From contig JAQBUI010000005.1 of the NCBI GenBank assembly GCA_027624035.1, positions 1 to 64,000 on the forward strand: a stretch of DNA of 64,000 nt. The letters are read 5' to 3'. This document shows, piece after piece, positions 19,085-27,660 of the stretch; the stretch's first letter is position 1; every line of letters starts with the position of its first letter. Under the pieces are notes generated by a model. It searched no databases. It was given only the letters and a program-made list of their open reading frames with translations, and was not told the origin of the DNA. The position numbers were made by a program, and so were the translations under genes. Origin of the DNA: Pseudomonadota bacterium. GTDB lineage: Bacteria; Pseudomonadota; Gammaproteobacteria; Pseudomonadales; Azotimanducaceae.

Positions 19085-19742
19085 CTCTGAGCTTCGTTTC
19101 GAGCGCAAGCTGCTCGCATCTGAAGATGTGCCCGGCGTGATTGCTCTGATACGACAGGCACCGGGTTTTTTTCGGGAAGTCCATGATGCCCGGCAGGTCA
19201 ACAATCTGTATCTGGATACAGTGGATCTTGCAGATTTTCAGGATACGGTGGCGGGAATGAGCAACCGATCAAAGCTTCGATTGCGGTGGTATGGCGAGCG
19301 ATTTGCCGGATCCGCACCGCGATTTGAGATCAAGTTCAGGCGCCAGTTGCTGGTAGGGAAGGTGGTCTGGCATTTCCCCCGGACGGATCTGGGTTCGCCT
19401 GGGCGCTGGATAAAGCAGAACCTCGCGGAATTGCCCGCTGAACTGAAGACGGCGCTGCAGTTCAGGCGACCCGTGTGCTTCAATCAGTACACGAGGCACT
19501 ACTATGCCTCCGTCTCAGGTGTCAGAGTGACGGTTGATACAAGCCTGAAATACGGTGCTGATGCCGGAGCCAGTGCTCCTTTGATGAGGTCCGGCGGAGA
19601 CGGTGTGATCATCGAAGTGAAATACCCACAGGATGCAGAGGCACTGGCGATCAGAGTGTGCGGTGCGTTGCCGTACAGATTGTCCCGCCATTCGAAGTAC
19701 CGAAACGGCATATTGTTGCTCAGAAGTCTGGGTTATCTCTAA
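19065..19742 (+). CDS. VTC domain protein (polyphosphate polymerase-like)
   Basis: A 225-residue cytosolic protein with the tunnel fold of the VTC4 catalytic domain, which makes polyphosphate from ATP in yeast. The basic and acidic tunnel residues are visible: ERK (13-15), NLYLDT (47-52), KLRLRWYG (70-77), FEIKFRR (87-93), then VTVDTSL, IIEVKYP and SKYRNG toward the end. Its start overlaps the CotH gene by about 20 bases (ATG 19065 or 19068). The neighbouring DUF4956 protein could be its membrane partner. Activity has not been shown for most bacterial members. Confidence 0.88.
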   Translation: MMNASTSSELRFERKLLASEDVPGVIALIRQAPGFFREVHDARQVNNLYLDTVDLADFQDTVAGMSNRSKLRLRWYGERFAGSAPRFEIKFRRQLLVGKVVWHFPRTDLGSPGRWIKQNLAELPAELKTALQFRRPVCFNQYTRHYYASVSGVRVTVDTSLKYGADAGASAPLMRSGGDGVIIEVKYPQDAEALAIRVCGALPYRLSRHSKYRNGILLLRSLGYL

Positions 19743-19751
19743 GGAGACCTC

Positions 19752-20630
19752 ATGAACATTGGTCCGTCGATGCGAGCAGCGGTTCTGTTGTTGGGGACGT
19801 TCTCTGGTGTCGCTGCTGCCGACGAGGTGCTTCGCTCGCTGCCGATGGTCACCGCGCAGAGCTGGGCGATTTCAGATGGAGCGACAGGGGCGGTCCTGTA
19901 TGAACAGGGAATAGATGTCCCCCGGCAGATCGCAAGCCTGACCAAGGTGATGACCGCACTGCTGGTATTGGATCAGGTAGCCAGCAACCCATCGTATCTG
20001 GAAGAAATCGCGACCGTCTCCCGTCGTGCAGATCAACAGTTTGGTACTACCGCCAGGCTGATCCAGGGAGACAGGCTGTCCATCGGACAACTGTTGTATG
20101 CGCTATTGCTACCGTCGGGGAACGATGCGGCCATGGTGCTCGCAGAACAGGTTGGCCGGCGGCTGAACTTACCGACGGGTGTCGATGTGCTCTCCGGCTT
20201 TGTCAATCGAATGAACGACAAGGCCATCGCGCTGGGAATGACCCGGACAACCTTCGTGGACGTCCATGGTATGGGTGAGAACGAGTCCACTGCACGGGAT
20301 ATGCTCTACCTTGGTCGATTTGCGATGAACAACCCGCACTTCAGGGAAGTGGTCGGTACCGTTGAGGTCAACGTTCAGGTTCGGTCACGGCGAAGCGAGC
20401 TTCGCAGCATCGAATGGCGCAATACCAACGAGCTGTTAGCTCACTCGGCCATCGACGGCATCAAGACAGGACAGACCAACGAAGCGGGTGGCTGCCTGCT
20501 GATTTCCGGTGGTGACGGGGGGCAGCATCTGTTTGTGGTCGTGCTGGGGTCCTCAACCCAGGAAACTCGATTTCTGGACGCCTACAATTTGTTTCAGTGG
20601 GCCCTGTGGACCAGTCGCAGGTTGGACTGA
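19752..20630 (+). CDS. D-alanyl-D-alanine carboxypeptidase (PBP5-like, class S11)
   Basis: A 292-residue periplasmic enzyme with a signal peptide ending near AAADE. All three penicillin-binding motifs are present: S62-L-T-K65, S122-G-N124 and K238-T-G240. It would trim the terminal D-Ala of peptidoglycan pentapeptides. It ends about 50 residues after KTG, so it lacks the beta-rich PBP5 C-terminal domain and membrane anchor and resembles PBP7-type short enzymes. AAGGAG sits five bases before ATG 19752, nine bases after the VTC stop, so it is probably the last gene of the operon. Confidence 0.88.
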   Translation: MNIGPSMRAAVLLLGTFSGVAAADEVLRSLPMVTAQSWAISDGATGAVLYEQGIDVPRQIASLTKVMTALLVLDQVASNPSYLEEIATVSRRADQQFGTTARLIQGDRLSIGQLLYALLLPSGNDAAMVLAEQVGRRLNLPTGVDVLSGFVNRMNDKAIALGMTRTTFVDVHGMGENESTARDMLYLGRFAMNNPHFREVVGTVEVNVQVRSRRSELRSIEWRNTNELLAHSAIDGIKTGQTNEAGGCLLISGGDGGQHLFVVVLGSSTQETRFLDAYNLFQWALWTSRRLD

Positions 20631-20631
20631 A

Positions 20632-21420
20632 TCAAGGTTGCTTGAGGCAGGCAGTACGAAAGAGGTCAAAATCCTCTGGCTGAAGGACACCTTGCCCATT
20701 GCTGGTATAGAGCGTACTGAGATCCAGCCTCGTCCTGAACGCTACCGCTCGTCGGATTACAGGTGCTCTTCCTGCCGAAGCCTGGTGCTGTCGAATCAAA
20801 TCACTGGTGGCCTGCCGGGTTGCCAGGGTGGACACAAACTGCAGCGGATGAATGAACCGTGCTGCGATGTCCGGATGCTGGTAGCTCCTGGTCCATCCAT
20901 CGATCTGACAATAGGTCGGGAAGTTGCGCTCCTGGCACCGGAGCAGAAGCGGAGCGCGGTCTGTGCTGAGGTCCAGGGCATGATAGTCGTCTGGTCGACC
21001 CAGCAAGTCGACCCGGACGCGGACGCAGGCGCGCGGCACCCGTTGATCTCCCGCCGCAATCTGAGCCGCCGTCGGGCAGATAGAATTGAAGCGCCTCGTG
21101 GAAATCTGCTTCCACTTGTCGCTATAGGATTCACAAAGGCTGGTCGGAACCTGGTCGAATAACGGACGCATTTCCGGAAACGCGACGATCAGCGCCTTGA
21201 GTTCAGCATCGTAAAGATTGATGGTTCGGGCCACACACGCTTGTTCATCACTGGTCGTGGCAATACACTCCGACAGAGACTGGCGATAGATCTGGCATGC
21301 CGGCCAGTCCGGGTTGTTCTTGCAGGCAGGTGTGGCCGCAGTCATGGGGGCCAATGCCAGCATCCAGACCGAGATCAAAGATAGCGTCGCTGTTCTGAGC
21401 ACGCTTGTATTCCGTTCCAT
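20632..21420 (-). CDS. Secreted Cys-rich protein of unknown function
   Basis: A 262-residue protein with a signal peptide (LSLISVWMLALAPMTAATPA). The mature chain has ten cysteines, starting ACKNNPDWPACQIYRQSLSEC, which suggests several disulfide bonds in the periplasm. No family is recognised. It is convergent with the carboxypeptidase gene, with one base between the stop codons, so they do not share a transcript. Confidence 0.65.
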   Translation of the reverse strand: MERNTSVLRTATLSLISVWMLALAPMTAATPACKNNPDWPACQIYRQSLSECIATTSDEQACVARTINLYDAELKALIVAFPEMRPLFDQVPTSLCESYSDKWKQISTRRFNSICPTAAQIAAGDQRVPRACVRVRVDLLGRPDDYHALDLSTDRAPLLLRCQERNFPTYCQIDGWTRSYQHPDIAARFIHPLQFVSTLATRQATSDLIRQHQASAGRAPVIRRAVAFRTRLDLSTLYTSNGQGVLQPEDFDLFRTACLKQP

Positions 21421-21645
21421 TGATGTTCAGTGACAGTTTACAAGAGCGATCAGAACTACGCATGGTATTCAGGCCAGATGGCGTGATGTGGCAGGCGGGC
21501 GGTAGTTCGTTTCTTACCGCGAGGGTGACCTCCGTCGGGCCGGGATACCGCCCAGCGTGGAACCGGTTCTCAAACAGCCACTGCCAACATAGTATAGCGA
21601 GGGACCATCATCGGCTGATGGTACCAACTGAAATTCGGACCTCTG

Positions 21646-22242
21646 ATGACCCGATTACATGCTGTCATACTGTTTTCGCTGGTGTTGTTGGCCACAGGGT
21701 GTGCCGCCACGACTCCGGACCCGGTGATCACCACCCCGCAGGGCAATGAGATTCTGCAGGTACAACCACCTGATGACTGGCAGCGGGTGTTTGCCCTGAA
21801 TGCCATCGAAACCCGTCTGGTTGACTACCTCCCGGAGGGCGAAAATGAATCGAACTGGACGGCGAAGCTTTCCTTTGAGTCGATTGATGCCGAGGACAGG
21901 GGAGACCCCTTGCAGATGCTTGACCACGAAGCGCTCGCCGATCAGGAGAATTGCACCTTTGTACAGTATTTCAACCTGTTCTCAGGATTTGAGAATAATT
22001 ACCCGACTTCTGTTCGTCTGTTTCTTTGTGGCCAGGAGAAGGGCACGGACCGTGGCATGGTTAAGATCATCAAGGTCATACAGGGCGATGAATATGTGTA
22101 TACCATTCGTCTGGTCAGCCGAATCGAGGCCTTTGACGCCAATGAATCTGACTTCCCGAAGGATGTGATGGCGTCCTGGTCGAGCTATCTGCGTGAGATC
22201 ACACTGTGCAATCCAACGATGGTGGATCATCCGTGTGACTGA
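21646..22242 (+). CDS. Lipoprotein of unknown function
   Basis: A 198-residue lipoprotein. The leader MTRLHAVILFSLVLLATGC places the lipidated cysteine at 19, and the chain then reads AATTPDP. The mature domain is mixed alpha/beta with three more cysteines, two of which flank the middle (ENCTF, FLCGQ) and one near the end (LCNP). No family is recognised. It stands alone between two minus-strand genes. Confidence 0.7.
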   Translation: MTRLHAVILFSLVLLATGCAATTPDPVITTPQGNEILQVQPPDDWQRVFALNAIETRLVDYLPEGENESNWTAKLSFESIDAEDRGDPLQMLDHEALADQENCTFVQYFNLFSGFENNYPTSVRLFLCGQEKGTDRGMVKIIKVIQGDEYVYTIRLVSRIEAFDANESDFPKDVMASWSSYLREITLCNPTMVDHPCD

Positions 22243-22331
22243 CGAGAAGCGCACAGTGTCGTTGATCAGGTGGACTTCCTGCCTTTCCCTGGTCCTGGCG
22301 CCTGTTGTATCAGCGCCCCGTTGAAAGAGTG

Positions 22332-23813
22332 TCAGGAAACGTCCGCGGCTGCGAGTTGCCGGCGTTCGGCCAGTTCTGCGAGCATCTCGCTATGTCGCTT
22401 CGGTGTCAGGTCATATCTTGTGTAGAAGAAGACGGAGATAAAGCCAAGGGATGCGATAATCGGCCCGTAGACCAATCCCAGGTTATAGAGGGTCTCCGGC
22501 GGGACATCCGCGGCAGTTCGAATCTGGGTGCCCACCGGCCAGTGGATAAATTCGAGGGCCCACCCGGCCACCACCGCACCGATGCCGCTGGTGGCTTTGG
22601 CGGAGAAAGCGACGGCGGCGAAAAAGGCGCCTTCCTGGCGTCTTCCGGTCTGATACTCGTGTTCATCGCAGACATCGGCCATCATTGAACCGTAGCCAAC
22701 ATTGGCCTGGGCCGTGACAAAGCCCTGAATGAGTTTGAACGCGACCAGTAACGGCATGACCAGCCCGGTCTCAAATGATCCCAGCATGATCGTGGCGTCG
22801 TTCTCGGGAAACCAGCCCACCAGCCGTAGTACCACGGGCAGGGTCTGAAAGAACGCCCAGGCCAGTCCGCCCACGATCAGGCAGGCCTTCTTGCCCCAGA
22901 GTGAGAACAGCCGTACCGAGAACATGGCCCCCAGGCCGTTGCCCACCGCGTAGGCAATCAATACCGGCAGTACGATGGCGTCATCCAACTCCCAGAAGTA
23001 GGTGATCATGTAGATGTCCAGCGTGCCAGTGACCCCCACCATGATGAAGACGATCAGCACACCGATGAACAGGTTGCGGAAGTTGCGGTTGCGGGTCACT
23101 TCGAGGAAGTCGGTGACAAGGCGGGCGATGATCGTACTGAGCGAGACCTGTGTCTTCTCAAACACCCGGGGCAGATAGGGAATGACCGATCGGGTGCCCC
23201 AGGCGCTCCAGAAGATGGTTGCCGCCATGATGAAGGCCATACAGAGTGCCCAGGGCTTGTACGCTGCCGCGTTGAACCTGCCGACTTCACCCAGCATGGG
23301 TGAGAAGATGAGGAAAAAGGTCATCAGCGCGGCCAGACTGCCAATGTTGGAGAAGAACTGCCGGTAGGCCACCAGTGCCGAACGGTCACGAAAGTCCTCT
23401 GTGATCTCCGCGCCAAGGGCGATGTGAGGGACGTGGTACAGCGACATCATGGTCCTGGCGACGTTGGTGAACACAGCCAGCCAGATAAACAGGGCCCACT
23501 CGGAGGTGACCATGGGGAAAAACAGCAGGAAAAAAGACAGTGCAAGCGGTAAGGCGGACGCAAACATGAATGGATGGCGGCGACCGTACCTGGACTGCCA
23601 GTGATCCGACACGGAACCCGCGATGACGTCAGAGGCCGCGTCCACCATCACGGCGATACCGATGGCGGAGCCCGCAAGGCCGGGACTCAGCCCGAGAATC
23701 TGGCTGTAGTAAAAGAGCAGAAAAAAGCTCAGGCCGGTACCAAAAATGCCCTCGCCAGCCTGTCCGATGCCATAGGCCAATTTCAGTTTGAAGCTGAGCT
23801 TCTCTGTCATCAT
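22332..23813 (-). CDS. MFS transporter, GPH (glycoside-cation symporter) type
   Basis: A 493-residue inner-membrane carrier with about 12 membrane segments. The N-terminal LKLAYGIGQAGEG and the loop DHWQSRYGRRHPFM (about residues 62-75) are typical of the GPH/MFS_2 family, which usually move sugars or, in marine lineages, other small molecules with sodium or protons. The chosen start (ATG 23813, with a second ATG next to it) directly precedes the conserved N-terminus; frames reaching 24032 add 73 unconserved residues that overlap the divergent gene. Confidence 0.85.
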   Translation of the reverse strand: MMTEKLSFKLKLAYGIGQAGEGIFGTGLSFFLLFYYSQILGLSPGLAGSAIGIAVMVDAASDVIAGSVSDHWQSRYGRRHPFMFASALPLALSFFLLFFPMVTSEWALFIWLAVFTNVARTMMSLYHVPHIALGAEITEDFRDRSALVAYRQFFSNIGSLAALMTFFLIFSPMLGEVGRFNAAAYKPWALCMAFIMAATIFWSAWGTRSVIPYLPRVFEKTQVSLSTIIARLVTDFLEVTRNRNFRNLFIGVLIVFIMVGVTGTLDIYMITYFWELDDAIVLPVLIAYAVGNGLGAMFSVRLFSLWGKKACLIVGGLAWAFFQTLPVVLRLVGWFPENDATIMLGSFETGLVMPLLVAFKLIQGFVTAQANVGYGSMMADVCDEHEYQTGRRQEGAFFAAVAFSAKATSGIGAVVAGWALEFIHWPVGTQIRTAADVPPETLYNLGLVYGPIIASLGFISVFFYTRYDLTPKRHSEMLAELAERRQLAAADVS

Positions 23814-23994
23814 TCGGTTGGTTCCAGGATCGATACTGATGTGGTCGGTCTTCAATGAGTGAATATGCGTTGTCATCGCACAACAAGCAACCACCCATCC
23901 GCCAGGCATTGGAATCGAGGGTCTTGTCGGTATTGCGAGGTTGACAACGGCTCGCAGGCCAATACGATGCTTGAGCTTAATCGGAGCAGATACC

Positions 23995-24900
23995 ATGGAT
24001 ACACCGGGCTGGTTCAGCAGGGCGACCACCACGCCCTTTGATGAACAGACGATCGATGTGGCGGGGACGCCTATTCACTATCTTCGCTGGAGTAACGACG
24101 CCAGCAAGCCAGGGCTGATTTTTGTTCACGGCAATGGTGCACACGCGCACTGGTGGAGTTTCATTGCGCCGTTTTTTCTGGATCACTATCAGGCGGTCGC
24201 CATCGACCTCGCCGGGGCGGGAGACTCGGGCTATTGCGCGACCTATACGCCCGAGGCATTTGCAGCCCAGATTGCGGCGGTGGCGGAGGATGCCGGGTTT
24301 GGGAACGACACGATTGTGGTAGGGCACAGCTTTGGCGGCTACATCACCATGAAGACGGGGCTCATCTATCGTGATCAGTTGACCGGGATTGTGCTGGTGG
24401 ATTCTGCGGTCCGGCCACCGGATTTCAACTGGGAGCGAGACCCCAAACGGTCACCCATCAAGCAGAAGCGGATCTATCCGGATTTTGAATCGGCCCATGC
24501 ACGGTTCCGCCTGATGCCGCCACAGGACTGCAAGAACCAGTACATTCTGGACTACATTGGCCAACACTCGCTAAAGCAGGTGGATGGCGGCTGGACCTGG
24601 AAGTTCGACGACACCATGTTCCGCAAGTTTGATTTCGGTGGTGCCATGCACGAGGACCTCGCCAGGCTCAAGTGTCGGGTTGGTGTGATCTATGGTGAGG
24701 ACAGTTATCTGTTCAGTCAGGACATTGCTGACTTCATGTTCAAGGTGCTGGATGAGTCAGTGCCCTTTGTCGGGATTCCCGAGGCGCAGCATCATCTGTT
24801 CCTTGACCAGCCCCTTGCCTTCGTCAGTGCCCTTCGAACGCTCCTCGCGGAATGGCGCCACTCCCGGCCCCACAGAGATTTCCGGGGGCAGGGAACCTGA
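23995..24900 (+). CDS. Alpha/beta hydrolase
   Basis: A 301-residue cytosolic alpha/beta hydrolase. HGNGAHAHWW (about residue 43) is the oxyanion region and GHSFGG (about residue 110) holds the nucleophilic serine; a late EAQHHLFLDQP gives the catalytic histidine. Substrate unknown; this type includes small ester and C-C bond hydrolases. ATG 23995 follows TCGGAGCAG at normal spacing. It is divergent from the GPH transporter, and the two may share a promoter region and a pathway. Confidence 0.85.
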   Translation: MDTPGWFSRATTTPFDEQTIDVAGTPIHYLRWSNDASKPGLIFVHGNGAHAHWWSFIAPFFLDHYQAVAIDLAGAGDSGYCATYTPEAFAAQIAAVAEDAGFGNDTIVVGHSFGGYITMKTGLIYRDQLTGIVLVDSAVRPPDFNWERDPKRSPIKQKRIYPDFESAHARFRLMPPQDCKNQYILDYIGQHSLKQVDGGWTWKFDDTMFRKFDFGGAMHEDLARLKCRVGVIYGEDSYLFSQDIADFMFKVLDESVPFVGIPEAQHHLFLDQPLAFVSALRTLLAEWRHSRPHRDFRGQGT

Positions 24901-25036
24901 ACAGGAGCTTGAATCCCGGCCGGGTCACATCTCAATCAAGCAGCACCAGTGAGGCGTAACGTGCTCGCTACCTTCAGAAATGCACAACAGTCGCCGCCGT
25001 GGCCGGATTTTCGCTGACCCGTCACTGGCTGGTAGC

Positions 25037-25588
25037 TCACGGTCGCTGCGCCCGGTATTCGGTTCGGAGCAGCCCCATCATGATGGCGTCGACGCGTTCG
25101 CCTTCCCAGAGCAGGGCGTCGCGACGGATGCCTTCCTCCACGAAGCCGACTTTCCTGTAGACTCGCAGGGCGCGCGGGTTGAAGGCATAGACCTCGAGTT
25201 CGATCTTGTGAAGATTGAGGATGTCGAATCCAAAGTTGAGCATCAGCCGTGTGGCTTCGGTGCCCATACCCTTTGAGAACCGATCGGAGCCGTACAGGGA
25301 GATTCTGAATGACGCGATGTGATTGTCGAAATCAATCTCATTCAGTACGACTTCACCCTGGGCCATGCCCGGATTCTCAATGGATTCGATGATGTAGTCC
25401 GCGCGGTCGGCCCTGCCCGGGACTTGCTCACAGTGCGTCTGTACCTGCTCAAGGGTGAGCGTCCCGTGGGTACCCGTCAGGCGCATGATCTCCTGATCGG
25501 CGAGCGATGCAAACATGTCAGCAGCGTCGTCCGCCACCAGAGGTCGCAGCCGAACCAGAGCGCCCGTCAGAACAGGCTGGTCATGCAC
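25037..25588 (-). CDS. GNAT acetyltransferase, RimJ/RimL type
   Basis: A 183-residue N-acetyltransferase. The order VRLRPLVADDA at the start, FSKGMGTEATRLMLNFGF around residue 105 (acetyl-CoA loop, with the Q/RxxGxG element as FSKGMGT) and NPRALRVYRKVGFVEEG near residue 137 are the standard blocks of the acetyltransf_3 family. It would acetylate an amine on a protein N-terminus or a small molecule. Start is ATG 25588, directly before the conserved first strand. Confidence 0.85.
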   Translation of the reverse strand: MHDQPVLTGALVRLRPLVADDAADMFASLADQEIMRLTGTHGTLTLEQVQTHCEQVPGRADRADYIIESIENPGMAQGEVVLNEIDFDNHIASFRISLYGSDRFSKGMGTEATRLMLNFGFDILNLHKIELEVYAFNPRALRVYRKVGFVEEGIRRDALLWEGERVDAIMMGLLRTEYRAQRP

Positions 25589-25639
25589 GGTTGCGCCCGG
25601 GACGCCTGGTAAACGGACAGATGCCCGTGGGGTCTCCGG

Positions 25640-26071
25640 TCATTTCGGCAATTTGGCGGTGGCGGTACCGAATACCCGGGTTTCCTCTTTCTCGTTGGTG
25701 ATCGAAATGTCGATCTCGACCGTCCCCGCTTCCTCGTCAATGTCGGTTACGACTCCGGTGATCCTGTGGGGTTGGTCCACCATCACGGGTGCACGAAAGA
25801 TGGTATCGATCGCGGTGATGGTCGCGGTGGGGGCCCAGCGATGGATCATGGCGCCCAGAAAGCCCTGGCTCATGACGCCCGGCACAATGGCACCGGGGAA
25901 GCCTTCTTTTTTCGCCTGTTCGTGATCGGTGAACCGCCCGGTCCCCCAGCCGACGAACTTGCCGTGCAGCTTGACGTTGTCGAGGCTGACATCAGGTTCA
26001 AACGAGGGCAATTCCTCGCCGAATTCCACGTCGGACAATACATTCACTGTTCTGGGGGTTGAATCAGGCAC
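25640..26071 (-). CDS. MaoC-like hot-dog protein, C-terminal partner
   Basis: A 143-residue single hot-dog domain of the MaoC (R-specific enoyl-CoA hydratase) family. FTDHEQAKKEGFPGAIVPGVMSQGFLG (about residues 49-75) is the core helix region, and DTIFRAPVMVDQPHRITGVV the long strand. The preferred start is GTG 26071, which overlaps the stop of the upstream MaoC-like gene and follows GGAGAAG; longer frames run into that gene. The two adjacent single-domain proteins likely form a heterodimeric dehydratase acting on an acyl-CoA or acyl thioester. Confidence 0.8.
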   Translation of the reverse strand: MPDSTPRTVNVLSDVEFGEELPSFEPDVSLDNVKLHGKFVGWGTGRFTDHEQAKKEGFPGAIVPGVMSQGFLGAMIHRWAPTATITAIDTIFRAPVMVDQPHRITGVVTDIDEEAGTVEIDISITNEKEETRVFGTATAKLPK

Positions 26072-26507
26072 TGGGCTTCTCCCTGAATACGGTGCGGGTG
26101 TCGGCGTTCGCGACGTGTTGGTCGCCATCGAAGAGTTCCATCCGGGTGACAAAAAAGATCATACGCCCTGACCGTCCCGTCTTGGTGTAGATGTCATGAA
26201 TATGCGACTTGCCGATCAGCGAGTGACCCGCCCGGATCGGGGCCATCCACTCGACGTATTTCCCTGCATCCATGCCGACGCCGGCCGGGACCGGCATGTC
26301 CTTCGGCAGATGGCGACCACCCACCAGGGTGGAGACGAAGGTCGGTGGGGCCTGAAAGTCCTCATGGCTCGGGTCGGTAAACCTGGGGTCCTGTTCACCG
26401 CAGCATTTGCCATACATGGCCATCCGCTCACCGTCCAGGTCGAAACTGACTTCGTCGAATTCCAGATTGATGTAGTCGTCACGAAGCTTCTGAATGTCTT
26501 CGTCCAC
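26064..26507 (-). CDS. MaoC-like hot-dog protein, N-terminal partner (FAS1-type dehydratase domain)
   Basis: A 147-residue hot-dog domain like the N-terminal MaoC domain of two-domain hydratases. Visible blocks are MYGKCCGEQDPRFTDP, APPTFVSTLVGG and a C-terminal strand MIFFVTRMELFDGD. Such N-terminal domains usually bind the acyl chain while the partner supplies the catalytic Asp/His; the catalytic pair is not obvious in this one. It overlaps the next gene by eight bases, so the two are co-translated. Confidence 0.78.
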   Translation of the reverse strand: MDEDIQKLRDDYINLEFDEVSFDLDGERMAMYGKCCGEQDPRFTDPSHEDFQAPPTFVSTLVGGRHLPKDMPVPAGVGMDAGKYVEWMAPIRAGHSLIGKSHIHDIYTKTGRSGRMIFFVTRMELFDGDQHVANADTRTVFREKPSA

Positions 26508-26582
26508 GGAGATCTCCTGATGTGGGAAAAGAAGCGATGGTACTGAAAAACGGCGACAGAGTAAAAACGAGTATGCGGTATG

Positions 26583-26630
26583 CTTTCCTGCACGGCTACG
26601 GTGTGCTGGACACGGGCACGCTCAGGGCTG
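26583..26630 (+). repeat. Dispersed repeat copy (26.6 kb)
   Basis: CTTTCCTGCACGGCTACGG... through CACGCTCAGGGCTG resembles the tandem units at 47.25-47.47 kb and the copy at 49.35 kb. It lies just upstream of the small membrane protein gene, in its leader. Confidence 0.45.
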
Positions 26631-26666
26631 TTAGAATCAACGGGTCAGGGGCATGGGAGAATGATA

Positions 26667-27095
26667 ATGCGAGGTGCAGGGGGATCATCAGGCGGTATCG
26701 GGCAGTTCTTCATCGGGTTCATCATGATGTGCAGCGGCTTTTACATGTTGCTGAACGCCATTCGGGTCACGTCGAATCTCGGCATGGGGGCTCGTCTTTA
26801 TGGGTTCTCTGCCTTCGGTAACAATTTCGGCATCACCACCGGCATGATCATGATCCCGTTTATTTTCGGGGTTGGTTTCATCTTCTACAATTCCAGGAAT
26901 CCCATCGGCTGGTTGCTGGCAGTCGGTTCGCTGGTCTCGATGGTCTTCGGCGTGATTTCGACCATTCAGTTTTCCTTCCGCACCATGACCGGGTTCGATC
27001 TGATTGTCATTCTGGTGCTGGCCGCTGGCGGCCTTGGCCTGTTCCTCAACAGCCTTCGTTCGTTTGACGATGTGGACCCGGATGGCGCCGGTTAG
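26667..27095 (+). CDS. Small polytopic membrane protein of unknown function
   Basis: A 142-residue protein beginning with a Gly-rich stretch (MRGAGGSSGGIG) and then four hydrophobic segments. The first (FFIGFIMMCSGFYMLLNAI) and the last (LIVILVLAAGGLGLFLNSL) are the clearest. The start is ATG 26667, eight bases after GGGAG; an ATG six bases earlier is too close to that site. Its stop is three bases before the next gene, so they form a pair. No family is recognised. Confidence 0.65.
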   Translation: MRGAGGSSGGIGQFFIGFIMMCSGFYMLLNAIRVTSNLGMGARLYGFSAFGNNFGITTGMIMIPFIFGVGFIFYNSRNPIGWLLAVGSLVSMVFGVISTIQFSFRTMTGFDLIVILVLAAGGLGLFLNSLRSFDDVDPDGAG

Positions 27096-27098
27096 GCC

Positions 27099-27545
27099 AT
27101 GACCTTCGAGATCAGTCCACCATCGTCAACTGCAATGCTGTTGCTTGGTGGCATCTCGCTTTTTCTGATTGTTCTCGGCCTGTGGCTGGGATCGCTGGCA
27201 TTCACCGGGGCCCGGCCGACAATTGAAGTCGACGCAGAAGGGCTGGTGCTGAAGCTGCCGCTTTATGGCCGGTCGATTGCCTATGACGCCCTGAAGCTGG
27301 ACGAGGCGAGTGTGGTTGACCTCGCGGAAGCGGGCGACCTGAAACCGGGAGTACGCACCAACGGGATTGGTCTGCCTGGCTATCAGGTGGGCTGGTTCCG
27401 AACTCGCGATGGGCGCAAGGCACTGGTCGCGCTCACCGGCCGCGACCATGTCCTGTATGTGCCCACCACTGAGGGCTATCTGTTACTGCTCAGTGTGGCG
27501 GACGGGGACGGTTTGCTGTCACTTCTCCGGTCCGGACTGAAATAG
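27099..27545 (+). CDS. Membrane-anchored protein with a PH-like strand-rich domain
   Basis: A 148-residue protein with one membrane segment (LLLGGISLFLIVLGLWLGSLAF, residues 14-35). The following cytosolic part is strand-rich (IEVDAEGLVLKLPLYGRSIAYDAL), ending in a helix. This resembles bacterial PH-domain proteins that read out membrane or envelope state; the assignment rests on pattern only. It is co-transcribed with the preceding membrane protein gene, with a three-base gap. Confidence 0.6.
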   Translation: MTFEISPPSSTAMLLLGGISLFLIVLGLWLGSLAFTGARPTIEVDAEGLVLKLPLYGRSIAYDALKLDEASVVDLAEAGDLKPGVRTNGIGLPGYQVGWFRTRDGRKALVALTGRDHVLYVPTTEGYLLLLSVADGDGLLSLLRSGLK

Positions 27546-27580
27546 ACATCGTTCTTTGTGTCCATGTCGGTGACAATAGT

Positions 27581-27629
27581 CAGTGACCATGATCAGAGAC
27601 CCATGATCAGAGACCATAGTCAGTCACTG
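27581..27629. repeat. Intergenic direct and inverted repeats
   Basis: A perfect tandem pair CCATGATCAGAGAC lies at 27587-27600 and 27601-27614. It is bracketed by CAGTGAC (27581-27587) and GTCACTG (27623-27629), which are inverted. The array lies between two convergent genes and could act as a bidirectional transcription stop. Confidence 0.45.
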
Positions 27630-27660
27630 TATTGCCTGGAAATGATCCTTGTTGTTGCAG

